A stretch of 8,523 bases of DNA from Pseudomonadota bacterium (GCA_963205465.1 CAUJKG010000162.1:1-8523); one strand, 5' to 3'; shown: positions 1-8,523, counted from the stretch's first letter. Made by a program: numbers and translations. The notes: generated by a model not told the origin, from the letters alone.

Positions 1-416
1 ATCCCATGATGGCTTCGGCCGAACTCGATGAAGGCGCGAAGCTCTTCTATCGCAAACCCGAAGCGAACACCTGGGGCATCCTGAACGTGCGCGAGGAATT
101 CGCGAACAAGCATCCGAACCTCGTGCAGCGCGTGCTCAAAGTCTATGAGCAGGGCCGCCGCTGGGCGCTCGCCAATCCCGATCAGGTAACGAAGGCGCTG
201 GCCGAGGCCGCGAAGATCCCGGAAGCTGTCGCCGCGAAGCAGTTGAAGGAGCGGACCGAGCTCACGCACAGCGCGATCGGAAAGCCGCAGCGCGACTCCA
301 TTCTCGCCGCCGGCATCGCACTTCAGAAAGCGGGCGTGATCGATGCGAAAGTCAACATTGAGCAAGTGCTGAACAGCCTGATCGACGAGCGCTTCAACGC
401 GACGCTCTCGAACTGA
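1..416 (+). CDS. ABC transporter substrate-binding protein, NitT/TauT/SsuA-like (C-terminal part, 5' end outside window)
   Basis: Open frame already running at the left edge (first full codon at position 3) and ending in TGA at 414-416, so only about the last 137 residues are seen. The ATG at 6 is probably internal, because the protein enters mid-domain. The visible part is mainly helical and matches the C-terminal lobe of periplasmic proteins that bind sulfonates, taurine or nitrate: a segment reading NVREEFANKHPNLVQRVLKV followed by YEQGRRWALANPDQ is typical of that family, where this helix follows the ligand cleft. The protein would deliver the ligand to the permease encoded 17 nt downstream. 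The signal peptide and most ligand residues lie outside the window, so the substrate cannot be named. Family assignment is firm because permease and ATPase of the same class follow; SsuA-type specificity is only a guess. Confidence 0.85.
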   Translation, partial: PMMASAELDEGAKLFYRKPEANTWGILNVREEFANKHPNLVQRVLKVYEQGRRWALANPDQVTKALAEAAKIPEAVAAKQLKERTELTHSAIGKPQRDSILAAGIALQKAGVIDAKVNIEQVLNSLIDERFNATLSN

Positions 417-433
417 TTGCCGATCGCTTGCTC

Positions 434-1285
434 ATGAGCGCCATGGATGCCGTTCAACCACGAGACGCCGCTCAACCAGCGGCGTCTCCCATTCCTTCCA
501 CGCCGGCGGCGAAACCGCGTCTGGGCACGAAGTTCGTGCTCGGGATTCTCCTCCCGGTAGCGCTGGCGCTCGGTTGGGAAATCGCCGTCGCGACCGGCTT
601 CGCGCAAGGGCGGTTGATGCCGCCACCGAGCCGGCTCTTCAAAACGCTTTACGATCTTGCGATCACCGGCGAGCTCTGGCGTCACATCGGCGCGACGCTC
701 GCGCGCGTGCTTGCCGGCTTCGCGCTCGGCACCATCGCCGGCACGATTGTCGGCGCGATCGCGGGCGCATCGCGGCTGGCAAAAGACATTGTCGATCCGA
801 CGCTGCAAGGTTTGCGCTCGGTGCCGTCCATCGCCTGGGTGCCGCTTTTCATTCTGTGGCTCGGCATCTTCGAGGAATCCAAGATCGCGCTGATCGCGGT
901 GGGCTGCTTCTTCCCGGTTTATCTCGGCGTGTTCGGCGCGATTTCATCGGTCGACCGCAAAACCGTCGAAGTCGGACGCATGTTCCGGCTCTCGCAGTTT
1001 CAACTGGTGCGGCGGATCCTGTTGCCTGCGATTCTTCCCGCTTACGTGCTCGCGCTCCGGCAGGGTCTCGGGCTCGGCTGGATGTTCGTGGTCGCCGCTG
1101 AATTCATGGGCGCTTCCGAGGGGCTCGGCTATCTCCTGGTCGACGGCCAGCAACTCGGCAAGCCGGACCAGATTCTCGCGGCGATCCTCACCTTCGCGAT
1201 CTTAGGCAAAATCACCGACGGCTTGCTCGCAGCAGCAAGCGCGCCGTTCCTCACCTGGCAAGATGCCTTCGCGCCCAAGAACTGA
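434..1285 (+). CDS. ABC transporter permease, SsuC/TauC-like
   Basis: Inner-membrane permease of 283 residues, a usual length for the binding-protein-dependent permease family. A proline/alanine-rich cytoplasmic N-terminus (1-32) precedes a first membrane helix at about 33-54. Further helices lie near 89-110, 132-144, 150-170, 199-225 and 246-270. The stretch LRSVPSIAWVPLFILWLG at 126-143 is characteristic of sulfonate/nitrate/taurine permeases. The cytoplasmic EAA-type loop, which docks on the ATPase, is at about 178-197 (EVGRMFRLSQFQLVRRILLP); the usual EAA opening is EVG here. Start chosen at ATG 434; a TTG at 428 would add two residues and an ATG at 443 would remove three, and no clear Shine-Dalgarno decides between them. 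The 17-nt gap from the binding-protein stop suggests co-transcription and perhaps translational coupling. Confidence 0.9.
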   Translation: MSAMDAVQPRDAAQPAASPIPSTPAAKPRLGTKFVLGILLPVALALGWEIAVATGFAQGRLMPPPSRLFKTLYDLAITGELWRHIGATLARVLAGFALGTIAGTIVGAIAGASRLAKDIVDPTLQGLRSVPSIAWVPLFILWLGIFEESKIALIAVGCFFPVYLGVFGAISSVDRKTVEVGRMFRLSQFQLVRRILLPAILPAYVLALRQGLGLGWMFVVAAEFMGASEGLGYLLVDGQQLGKPDQILAAILTFAILGKITDGLLAAASAPFLTWQDAFAPKN

Positions 1286-1302
1286 ATCTGCAAGAACTAG
1301 TC

Positions 1303-2076
1303 ATGCTCAACATCCAGTCGGTCGATAAAATTTATCCCAACGGCGTGCGCGCGCTCGATCGCGTCAGGCTCGACATCACACAAGGCGAGATCGTCGCCGT
1401 GGTTGGCGGCTCGGGTTGCGGCAAGAGCACGCTCCTGCGTCTGATTGCCGGCCTCGATCCGGCAACGCGCGGATCGGTTGCGCTCGACGGCGACACCATC
1501 CTGTCGCCGCATCCATGCGTCGGCATGATCTTTCAGGAGCCACGGCTCCTGCCCTGGCTCACGGTCGCCGGCAATGTCGCGTTCGGTGTTTCACACCTTC
1601 CGCGCGGCAAGCGCGACGCCATTGTCGGCGAAGTGCTGCTTCGCGTCGGACTTTCGGACTACGCGGATCGCTGGCCGCGCGAACTCTCCGGCGGACAGGC
1701 GCAACGCGTCGCCATCGCCCGCTCGCTCGCACCACGGCCCAAAGTGCTTCTGCTCGACGAGCCGTTCTCCGCACTCGACGCCTTCACGCGCGCGAGCCTG
1801 CACGAGCATCTGCTCGAACTCTGGCGCGCCTTGCAGCCGACGCTCGTGCTCGTGACCCATGATGTCGAGGAAGCTGCATATCTCGCCGACCGCGTCGTCG
1901 TGATGCGGCCGCAACCGGGGCGGATTTCTTCCGTGTTCGAACTCGGTCTGAAACGCCCGCGCGACCGCTACAGCGCCGAACTCGAAGCGGCGAAGCGGCG
2001 CATCTTGCATGCGCTGGACCAGTCGCTGCGCACACGAAGTGCCGGCGACGAACTGGTGCCGGCTGCCGCGATCTGA
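1303..2076 (+). CDS. ABC transporter ATP-binding protein, SsuB/TauB-like
   Basis: ATPase of 257 residues that powers the importer from the cytoplasmic face. All catalytic elements are visible: Walker A GGSGCGKST at 35-43, Q-loop Gln78 in the context FQEPRLLPW, signature LSGGQ at 128-132, Walker B VLLLDEP at 148-154 with catalytic Glu153, D-loop SALD at 156-159 and switch His186 in VTHD. The FQEPRLLPW form of the Q-loop is typical of the nitrate/sulfonate/taurine subclass. The start ATG at 1303 lies 17 nt after the permease stop, the same spacing as at the previous junction, and has no strong Shine-Dalgarno, which fits coupling to upstream translation. Nothing suggests a defect. The substrate (alkanesulfonate, taurine, nitrate, or a thiamine-precursor-like compound) cannot be settled from this gene. 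Confidence 0.93.
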   Translation: MLNIQSVDKIYPNGVRALDRVRLDITQGEIVAVVGGSGCGKSTLLRLIAGLDPATRGSVALDGDTILSPHPCVGMIFQEPRLLPWLTVAGNVAFGVSHLPRGKRDAIVGEVLLRVGLSDYADRWPRELSGGQAQRVAIARSLAPRPKVLLLDEPFSALDAFTRASLHEHLLELWRALQPTLVLVTHDVEEAAYLADRVVVMRPQPGRISSVFELGLKRPRDRYSAELEAAKRRILHALDQSLRTRSAGDELVPAAAI

Positions 2077-2092
2077 CATAAGGCCCGCAAAC

Positions 2093-2100
2093 GGGAGGAG
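2093..2100 (+). promoter_or_regulatory. Strong Shine-Dalgarno for the OsmC gene
   Basis: GGGAGGAG lies 6 nt before the ATG at 2107. It is the strongest ribosome-binding site on the left side of the window and contrasts with the weak or absent sites before the permease and ATPase genes. It supports the 2107 start and suggests independent, efficient translation of the OsmC gene even if it shares a transcript with the ABC genes. Confidence 0.75.
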
Positions 2101-2106
2101 CTATCC

Positions 2107-2613
2107 ATGGACGCAGCAGAACTTCGCTCGCTTCAGGCGCCGATCAAGGAAAAATACAAGACCGACCCGGACGCCTCCGTCATCACGCTCAAGGCAAACG
2201 GTGCGCTGGACGAAGGCATTTCCTGCAAGGTCGAAACCGGCCGCGCGATCGAACTCGCCGGTCTGCACCCGGCGACCGGCGGTTCGGGCCGCGAGCTTTG
2301 CTCCGGCGACATGCTGCTCGAAGCGCTGGTCGCTTGCGCCGGCGTCACGCTCAAGGCAGTCGCGACCGCGATCGAAATTCCGCTGAAGAGCGGCAAGGTA
2401 TTCGCGGAGGGCGATCTCGATTTTCGCGGCACGCTCGGCGTCGCCAAGGATGCGCCGGTCGGTTTCCGTGAAATCCGTTTGCGCTTTGAAGTCGAAACCG
2501 ATGCGCCGCAGGAGAAGCTCGACCAGCTTTTGAAGCTGACCGAGCGCTATTGCGTGGTCTATCAAACCATCAAGGCCGGGCCGAAAGTGGACGTTTTGCT
2601 GCAGCGCGCTTGA
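2107..2613 (+). CDS. OsmC family protein (thiol-dependent peroxidase-like)
   Basis: Protein of 168 residues of the OsmC/Ohr superfamily, cytoplasmic homodimers that reduce organic hydroperoxides or peroxide with a pair of cysteines. The expected pair is present: Cys77 in the central helix (LLEALVACAGVTLKAVA) and Cys149 in ERYCVVYQTI. Two further cysteines, Cys40 and Cys65 (ELCSGDMLLEA), are seen; Cys65 sits next to the Gly-Asp-Met helix start. The length is somewhat above the roughly 140 residues of classical Ohr/OsmC because of an N-terminal extension of about 25 residues with ELRSLQAPIKEKY. The start is fixed by the GGGAGGAG site. The gene begins 31 nt after the ATPase stop on the same strand, so it is probably the distal gene of that operon. 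Whether it acts as a peroxidase or in another thiol reaction is not shown by the sequence. Confidence 0.9.
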   Translation: MDAAELRSLQAPIKEKYKTDPDASVITLKANGALDEGISCKVETGRAIELAGLHPATGGSGRELCSGDMLLEALVACAGVTLKAVATAIEIPLKSGKVFAEGDLDFRGTLGVAKDAPVGFREIRLRFEVETDAPQEKLDQLLKLTERYCVVYQTIKAGPKVDVLLQRA

Positions 2614-2624
2614 CGCTTACGTCA
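2611..2624 (+). other. Inverted repeat starting at the OsmC stop codon
   Basis: Perfect 5-bp arms TGACG/CGTCA around the 4-nt loop CTTA. The left arm contains the TGA stop codon (2611-2613). No T-run follows, so it is not a canonical intrinsic terminator. It could be a weak RNA hairpin or a protein site, or chance in high-GC DNA. Confidence 0.3.
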
Positions 2625-2649
2625 TTCGCGCCGGATAAAGAGTTGCGTC

Positions 2650-2663
2650 TGGCGCTCGCGCCA
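2650..2663 (+). other. Second inverted repeat between the OsmC and membrane-protein genes
   Basis: TGGCG-CTCG-CGCCA, five perfect arm pairs with a 4-nt loop (or six pairs with a 2-nt loop), followed only by TTT. With the hairpin at 2611-2624 it fills much of the 82-nt gap. A weak terminator for the ABC-osmC transcript is possible, but the short stem and the absence of a real U-tract keep this uncertain. Confidence 0.3.
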
Positions 2664-2695
2664 TTTGCGACCAATAAAAAGCGCTGCCCGCCATC

Positions 2696-3483
2696 ATGTC
2701 TCCGGAAATTTTTTACTGGCTGACGATCGCCGTGAAAATGGCGATCGCGGCTTCCGTCGTGATCGGCGCGACCATCGCGGCGGAGCGCGCGGGGCCTTTG
2801 ATCGGCGCGTTGGTCGCAACACTTCCGGTTTCGGCGGGACCTTCCTATTTCTTTCTCGCTTTCGAGCAGGACGCCGCCTTCATTTCGGAGAGCGCGCTCG
2901 GCAGTCTGCTCCTGAACGCCGCGACGGCGGTCTATGTCACGACCTATGTTCTCTTGTCGCAGCGACACCCGTTCATCGTCTGCGTGCCGGCCGCAATCAC
3001 GGCGTGGCTCGGGTCACTCTTCTTGTTTTCCCACTTCTTCCGCTCCGCAAACGCCGCAGCACTTCTGAACATCGTCGTCTTCGCAACCTGCTTCGTGCTC
3101 GTGCGGCGCTATCGCAACGTGCGCATGCCGAAGATGAATTTGCGCTGGTATGATTTCGCCTTTCGCGCCGGTCTCGTCGGCATACTGGTCGGCGTCATTC
3201 TCGGCTTGCATAAGCTGATGGGGCCGCTTGCAACCGGTGCGCTCGCCGCGTTCCCGATCGTGTTCACGAGCATGATGCTTATCCTGCACCGGCGCTATGG
3301 CGGACCAGCCTGTGCCGCGGTGATGGCGAACGGCATTACCGGACTGTTCGGCTTCGGTATCGCCACGTACTTCCTGCATAAATCGGTGATTTCGCTCGGC
3401 GTACCGCTCGCGCTTTCGATCGCACTCGGCATCACGGTGGCGTGGAATCTCGGCATCTTCGCACTGCGCGGCAAGCTGAAGCT

Positions 3484-3487
<4 letters not shown>
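2696..3487 (+). CDS. Uncharacterised membrane protein with internally duplicated halves
   Basis: Very hydrophobic protein of 263 residues with about eight predicted membrane helices and no signal peptidase motif. It appears to consist of two related halves. Residues 14-56, with GPLIGALVATLP at 33-44, align without gaps to 157-199, with GPLATGALAAFP at 176-187; both copies carry a Gly-Pro-Leu and a Pro eleven residues on from the first Gly. The following helices also match around Asn74 and Asn212. A polar segment at 137-153 (RRYRNVRMPKMNLRWYD) links the halves. The overall look recalls small GlpM-like membrane proteins, but this is not certain and no transport substrate can be assigned. The ATG at 2696 has no good Shine-Dalgarno; the next Met (residue 15) would cut into helix 1. 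The gene follows osmC by 82 nt and its TAG overlaps the mutS stop codon on the other strand. Confidence 0.8.
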
Positions 3488-6207
<2,720 letters not shown>

Positions 6208-6226
6208 GGCGCGGGCACCCTAGCAG

Positions 6227-6241
6227 AGCCGGAAAGCGGCT
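6227..6241 (-). other. Hairpin in the tetR-mutS gap
   Basis: Read on the minus strand, AGCCG-CTTTC-CGGCT forms a perfect 5-bp stem, extendable by GCA/TGC across a one-base bulge. It is located between the tetR stop (6260) and the mutS start (6207). No T-run follows, so termination there would be weak at best. It may attenuate or punctuate read-through from tetR into mutS. Confidence 0.3.
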
Positions 6242-6259
6242 TGCGAGTCGCGGGCGCAG

Positions 6260-6835
6260 TTATCCCTGCTCTTCGATCCGCCGAGATAATTCGCGTTTTG
6301 CCGCACGAAGAATCGAATCGGACGCGGCACCATCCGTCAGCCGGGCATTGATCAGCGCTCCCACCATGAGCGCCACGAAAGCCGCGGCTCGTTCTTTCGC
6401 GTCATCGCCTTTCACATAGCGCGCAACCAGCGCGACCAGCCGCTCGCGGCCCGTCTGCAAGGCTTTTCGCGCGGGACTCTTGCGATTTCCGACCTCGCCG
6501 CCGAGCGCGGCCAGCGCACAGCCCGTCCCCGGATTGTCGCGATGCCGACGCGAAAGATAGCGCTCGACGATTGTTTTCAGCTCTTCTCCTGCCGGTGCGG
6601 CTTCCGCGGCCGCGCGCAGGCCGCTGCCCGGCTCCGCGAAGGCGTAGCGGCAGGCCTCGTCGATCAGCGCGTCCTTCGATTCGAAATGCTTGTAGAAGCC
6701 GCCATGCGTCATGCCGGCTTCCTGCATCACTTCCGCGACGCCGACGGCGGCAAGCCCGCGCTCGCGAAACAGCTTCGCGGCGACGGCGACGATCCGTTCG
6801 CGATTTTCCGTGGCAACTTCCCGGGAGCTACGCAT
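6260..6835 (-). CDS. TetR/AcrR family transcriptional repressor
   Basis: Regulator of 191 residues, a normal TetR length. The N-terminal DNA-binding domain spans about 8-57. Its helix-turn-helix is at roughly 32-51, ending in the diagnostic MTHGGFYKHFESKDAL stretch, which carries the recognition helix and the Tyr-x-x-Phe turn. Residues 80-185 form the variable ligand-binding and dimerisation domain, including NPGTGCALAALGGEV, a motif common in one large TetR subgroup. The start was set at 6835 because GGAGG (6844-6848) lies 8 nt upstream; an in-frame ATG at 6883 would add 16 residues but runs through the predicted operator and has no such site. The divergent efflux gene and the shared palindrome make this the probable local repressor of both genes, released by a drug-like ligand. 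The ligand is unknown. Confidence 0.93.
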   Translation of the reverse strand: MRSSREVATENRERIVAVAAKLFRERGLAAVGVAEVMQEAGMTHGGFYKHFESKDALIDEACRYAFAEPGSGLRAAAEAAPAGEELKTIVERYLSRRHRDNPGTGCALAALGGEVGNRKSPARKALQTGRERLVALVARYVKGDDAKERAAAFVALMVGALINARLTDGAASDSILRAAKRELSRRIEEQG

Positions 6836-6843
6836 CGCGCACG

Positions 6844-6848
6844 CCTCC
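6844..6848 (-). promoter_or_regulatory. Shine-Dalgarno that decides the tetR start
   Basis: On the minus strand the sequence is GGAGG followed by 8 nt and ATG at 6835. This favours the 191-residue protein over the 207-residue version beginning at 6883. Confidence 0.75.
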
Positions 6849-6868
6849 AGCCATGCGGTTTCAGAATG

Positions 6869-6884
6869 GATGATGACTATCATC
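6869..6884. promoter_or_regulatory. Candidate TetR operator (16-bp palindrome)
   Basis: GATGAT-GACT-ATCATC is a perfect inverted repeat with 6-bp arms and a 4-bp centre. Its size and its place in the 112-nt divergent control region are what TetR-family dimers usually bind. On the minus strand it contains GATAGT (6881-6876), a four-of-six match to a -10 box, 18 nt from a weak TTGTTG (6905-6900). Binding would therefore block tetR transcription directly. It also ends 6 bp before a plus-strand TTGACA. Binding itself is inferred. Confidence 0.6.
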
Positions 6885-6890
6885 TAATTA

Positions 6891-6896
6891 TTGACA
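6891..6896 (+). promoter_or_regulatory. Candidate -35 box for the efflux gene
   Basis: TTGACA matches the sigma70 -35 consensus exactly and points toward the MFS gene, 52 nt before its ATG. The 16-18 nt downstream of it give only poor -10 matches (for example GAGTTC at 6914-6919), so the promoter assignment is partial. Its closeness to the palindrome at 6869-6884 fits repression by the divergent TetR protein. Confidence 0.4.
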
Positions 6897-6947
6897 GCGC
6901 AACAAGGGCATGGGAGTTCGCGAGCCGGTAAGCCTCGGAGCGCTTTC

Positions 6948-8153
6948 ATGAGTCTCGACGCAGCGATCACCGCGAAGCCCGCACGACTGCAGGGCAAGCC
7001 GCTCCTCTTCTTTCTCACGCTGCTCGCGGCCCTCGGCATGCTCGCGACGAATATGTATCTCGCGTCCTTTCCTTCGCTCGGCAAAACCCTTGCGGCGACG
7101 CCGGGGCAGGTGAAGCTGACGCTCACCGTGTTCTTACTGGGCTTTGCCGCCGGCCAGCTGATCGTCGGCCCCTTGTCGGATCGCTTCGGCCGCCGGCCGC
7201 TCTTGCTTGCCGGCCTCATCGTCTATGCAATAGCCGGCCTGTCGATTGCGCTCTCGATCAATATCGAATGGATGATCGGGCTTCGGATCGCGCAGGCGGT
7301 GGGCGCCTGCACGGGATCGGTGCTCGCCCGCGCGGTTGCGCGCGATCTGTTTTCCGGCGACGAACTCACGCGATCGCTCGGCTTCGTGACGACGCTGACC
7401 GCCGCGGCACCGGGTTTCTCGCCTTTGATCGGCGGACTCATCGAAACCTATTTCGGATGGCGCGGCACGTTCGTGCTGCTCGCGCTCGTCGGCATCTTTG
7501 CCGCGATCATCGTCTGGCTGCGCGTACCGGAAACGCATCAGAACCGCGATACCGCGCCGCGCCTCGGCCAGGCGTTCGCGAGTTACTTCACGCTTCTGCG
7601 CGAACGCATCTTCCTCGTGCCGGCGCTGGCGACTACCTGCACGATGATCGGACTGTTCGCGTTCTTCGCCGCCTCGCCCAGCATTTTCATCGAGCGCTTC
7701 GGCGTGCCGCCGGCGCTGTTCGGCTTCATTCCCTGCGTCACCGTATTCGCGGTATTCGCGGGCGGCTTCAGCGCGCCGCGGCTCGCCAAACGCTGGCCGG
7801 GCTACCGCCCGATCCTGTTCGGGATCGCCATGATGATCTTCGGAAGCGGGGCCATGCTTGCCATCTCTTTCGCGAACCCCGGCATGTTTCACGTGCTCGG
7901 CGCGCTCGTGTTCTTCCTGTTCGGCATGGGCATCGTGAGCCCGCTCGCGACCGTCTTTGCGCTACGGCCGTTTCCGGAAAAGGCAGGAGCAGCTTCGGCG
8001 CTGATCGGCTGTTTCCAGATGGCGGGCGGCGCCCTGGGAACGGTGCTTTTGAGCGCGTTGCCCTACCCTGCGCTGCCGGCCCTGCCGATGGTGATGCTGG
8101 GCGGCGCCTTTCTCAGCCTGTTCGTGATTTTTACCGGCGGCAGAGCCCCCTAG
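6948..8153 (+). CDS. Bcr/CflA-type multidrug efflux MFS transporter
   Basis: Inner-membrane protein of 401 residues with about 12 helices, matching the drug:proton antiporter group that includes Bcr, CmlA and MdfA. Motif A, GPLSDRFGRR at 74-83, lies between helices 2 and 3. The helix-4 pattern around GLRIAQAVGA ending in ARAVARD, and a motif-C-like APGFSPLIGG stretch in helix 5, agree. The start is ATG 6948 with GGAG (6937-6940) 7 nt upstream; a TTG at 6891 would add 19 residues but overlaps the predicted -35 box. In helix 1 the family's usual acidic residue (Asp in DMYLPALP of Bcr, Asp34 of MdfA) is Asn35 here, in TNMYLASFP. The divergent TetR gene suggests drug-inducible expression. Substrates are unknown. 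Confidence 0.92.
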   Translation: MSLDAAITAKPARLQGKPLLFFLTLLAALGMLATNMYLASFPSLGKTLAATPGQVKLTLTVFLLGFAAGQLIVGPLSDRFGRRPLLLAGLIVYAIAGLSIALSINIEWMIGLRIAQAVGACTGSVLARAVARDLFSGDELTRSLGFVTTLTAAAPGFSPLIGGLIETYFGWRGTFVLLALVGIFAAIIVWLRVPETHQNRDTAPRLGQAFASYFTLLRERIFLVPALATTCTMIGLFAFFAASPSIFIERFGVPPALFGFIPCVTVFAVFAGGFSAPRLAKRWPGYRPILFGIAMMIFGSGAMLAISFANPGMFHVLGALVFFLFGMGIVSPLATVFALRPFPEKAGAASALIGCFQMAGGALGTVLLSALPYPALPALPMVMLGGAFLSLFVIFTGGRAP

Positions 8154-8216
8154 CGGCTGGATTGTCACACCATCCCCCGGCCGATTGTCTCAGGCTTATT
8201 CTTATGCGCCAATGAC

Positions 8217-8246
8217 TTGAGCCCGTAGCAGTCGCGGGTCTATGGT
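8217..8246 (+). promoter_or_regulatory. Candidate sigma70-like promoter of the malic enzyme gene
   Basis: TTGAGC at 8217-8222 and TATGGT at 8241-8246 each match four of six consensus bases, with an 18-nt spacer. Transcription would begin near 8253, leaving a leader of about 30 nt. The position is good but the boxes are imperfect, so this is tentative. Confidence 0.35.
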
Positions 8247-8274
8247 CGCCGCCCCGACGAAAGGCCCGGGGGCT

Positions 8275-8279
8275 AGGAG
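8275..8279 (+). promoter_or_regulatory. Shine-Dalgarno of the malic enzyme gene
   Basis: AGGAG ends 5 nt before the ATG at 8285. It supports that start for a gene that runs off the window. Confidence 0.65.
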
Positions 8280-8284
8280 AAGGC

Positions 8285-8523
8285 ATGACCGACAAAAAGA
8301 ACCGCAGGACGCGGCCCACATTTACCGACCAGGAAGCGCTGCAATTCCACTCGTCCGGACGGCCGGGCAAGCTGGAAGTCGTCGCGACCAAACCGATGGC
8401 GACACAGCGCGATCTCTCGCTCGCTTATTCCCCGGGGGTTGCCGTCCCCGTTCTGGCCATCGCCGAAGATCCAACCCGCGCCTTCGATTACACCGCCAAG
8501 GGCAACCTGGTCGGCGTGATCTC
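8285..8523 (+). CDS. maeB: NADP-dependent malic enzyme, MaeB-like (N-terminal part, runs off window)
   Basis: The frame opens at ATG 8285 and is still open at the right edge, showing 79 residues. Malic enzyme decarboxylates malate to pyruvate with reduction of NAD(P) in the cytoplasm, supplying pyruvate and reducing power. The sequence shows the family's N-terminal block: ALQFHSSGRPGKLEV at about 18-32, then DLSLAYSPGVAVPVLAIAED at 43-62, with Tyr48 in the position of the catalytic tyrosine, and TAKGNLVGVI at 70-79. Many homologues read VAxPCxxIA where this protein has VAVPVLAIA. MaeB proteins usually carry a C-terminal phosphotransacetylase-like domain; that part is outside the window, as is the cofactor-binding domain, so NADP preference is inferred from family style only. 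Confidence 0.9.
   Translation, partial: MTDKKNRRTRPTFTDQEALQFHSSGRPGKLEVVATKPMATQRDLSLAYSPGVAVPVLAIAEDPTRAFDYTAKGNLVGVI

Larger units (their letters stand above)
8154..8284. other. Intergenic region between the MFS and malic enzyme genes
   Basis: 131 nt without a coding frame of note. No strong terminator hairpin with a T-run is seen after the MFS stop at 8151-8153. The right half holds the promoter candidate and ribosome-binding site of the malic enzyme gene. Nothing else was recognised. Confidence 0.6.

Noticed and set aside
6..14. ATG codons at 6 and 9 as the true start of the first gene
   Set aside because: The reading frame is open to the window edge and the protein begins in the middle of a binding-protein fold without a signal peptide, so the gene most likely starts upstream.
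6208..6300. A dedicated mutS promoter just upstream of its start
   Set aside because: A GATAAC-like -10 near the tetR stop has no acceptable -35 box at 16-18 nt, so it was not listed.
6836..6883. 16-residue N-terminal extension of the TetR protein from ATG 6883
   Set aside because: The extension would be encoded by the candidate -10 and operator DNA, while a GGAGG site at 8-nt spacing supports ATG 6835.
6891..6947. TTG start giving the MFS protein 19 extra residues
   Set aside because: The TTG overlaps a consensus -35 box, the added residues are polar and not family-like, and ATG 6948 has a GGAG ribosome-binding site.
7134..7892. Minus-strand open frame of 252 codons inside the MFS gene
   Set aside because: It is antisense to a clear 12-helix transporter and its translation is rich in Arg, Glu and Asp without any family motif.

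Overview
The window looks like ordinary chromosomal DNA from a high-GC alphaproteobacterium, most likely of the order Hyphomicrobiales (Bradyrhizobium/Rhodopseudomonas-like). This rests on strong G/C bias at third codon positions, a MutS of about 907 residues with a DLPLF clamp motif, and a malic enzyme N-terminus reading LAYSPGVAVPVLAIAEDP. The assignment is inference from protein style; no marker gene is present. No CRISPR array, rRNA, tRNA, insertion sequence or phage gene was found.

Layout, left to right. (1) Positions 1-2076, plus strand: an ABC importer of the nitrate/sulfonate/taurine class in the order substrate-binding protein (C-terminal part only), permease, ATPase, with 17-nt gaps at both junctions. 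(2) 2107-2613, plus: an OsmC-family thiol peroxidase-like protein behind a strong ribosome-binding site, probably the last gene of the ABC transcript. (3) 2696-3487, plus: an uncharacterised membrane protein of about eight helices built from two similar halves; its stop codon overlaps that of convergent mutS. (4) 3484-6207, minus: complete mutS. (5) 6260-6835, minus, and 6948-8153, plus: a TetR-family repressor divergent from a Bcr/CflA-type drug efflux permease, sharing a 112-nt control region with a perfect 16-bp palindrome that is the likely operator. (6) 8285 to the end, plus: the N-terminus of a NADP-type malic enzyme (maeB-like) with a plausible sigma70-like promoter.

How the genes may work together. 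The ABC genes and OsmC probably form one operon for uptake of an organosulfur or related small compound, with a peroxide/organic-hydroperoxide detoxifier attached. The TetR-MFS pair is a standard self-regulated efflux module. Because mutS lies only 52 nt downstream of tetR on the same strand and no convincing promoter is visible in the gap, some mutS transcription may come from the tetR promoter. From memory, mutS and a malic enzyme gene are often neighbours in Hyphomicrobiales, so the efflux pair may be an insertion into that neighbourhood.

No clearly novel system is present. The points most worth checking are the tetR-mutS linkage, the candidate operator, an Asp-to-Asn change in helix 1 of the efflux pump, the internally duplicated membrane protein, and the overlapping stop codons of that gene and mutS.
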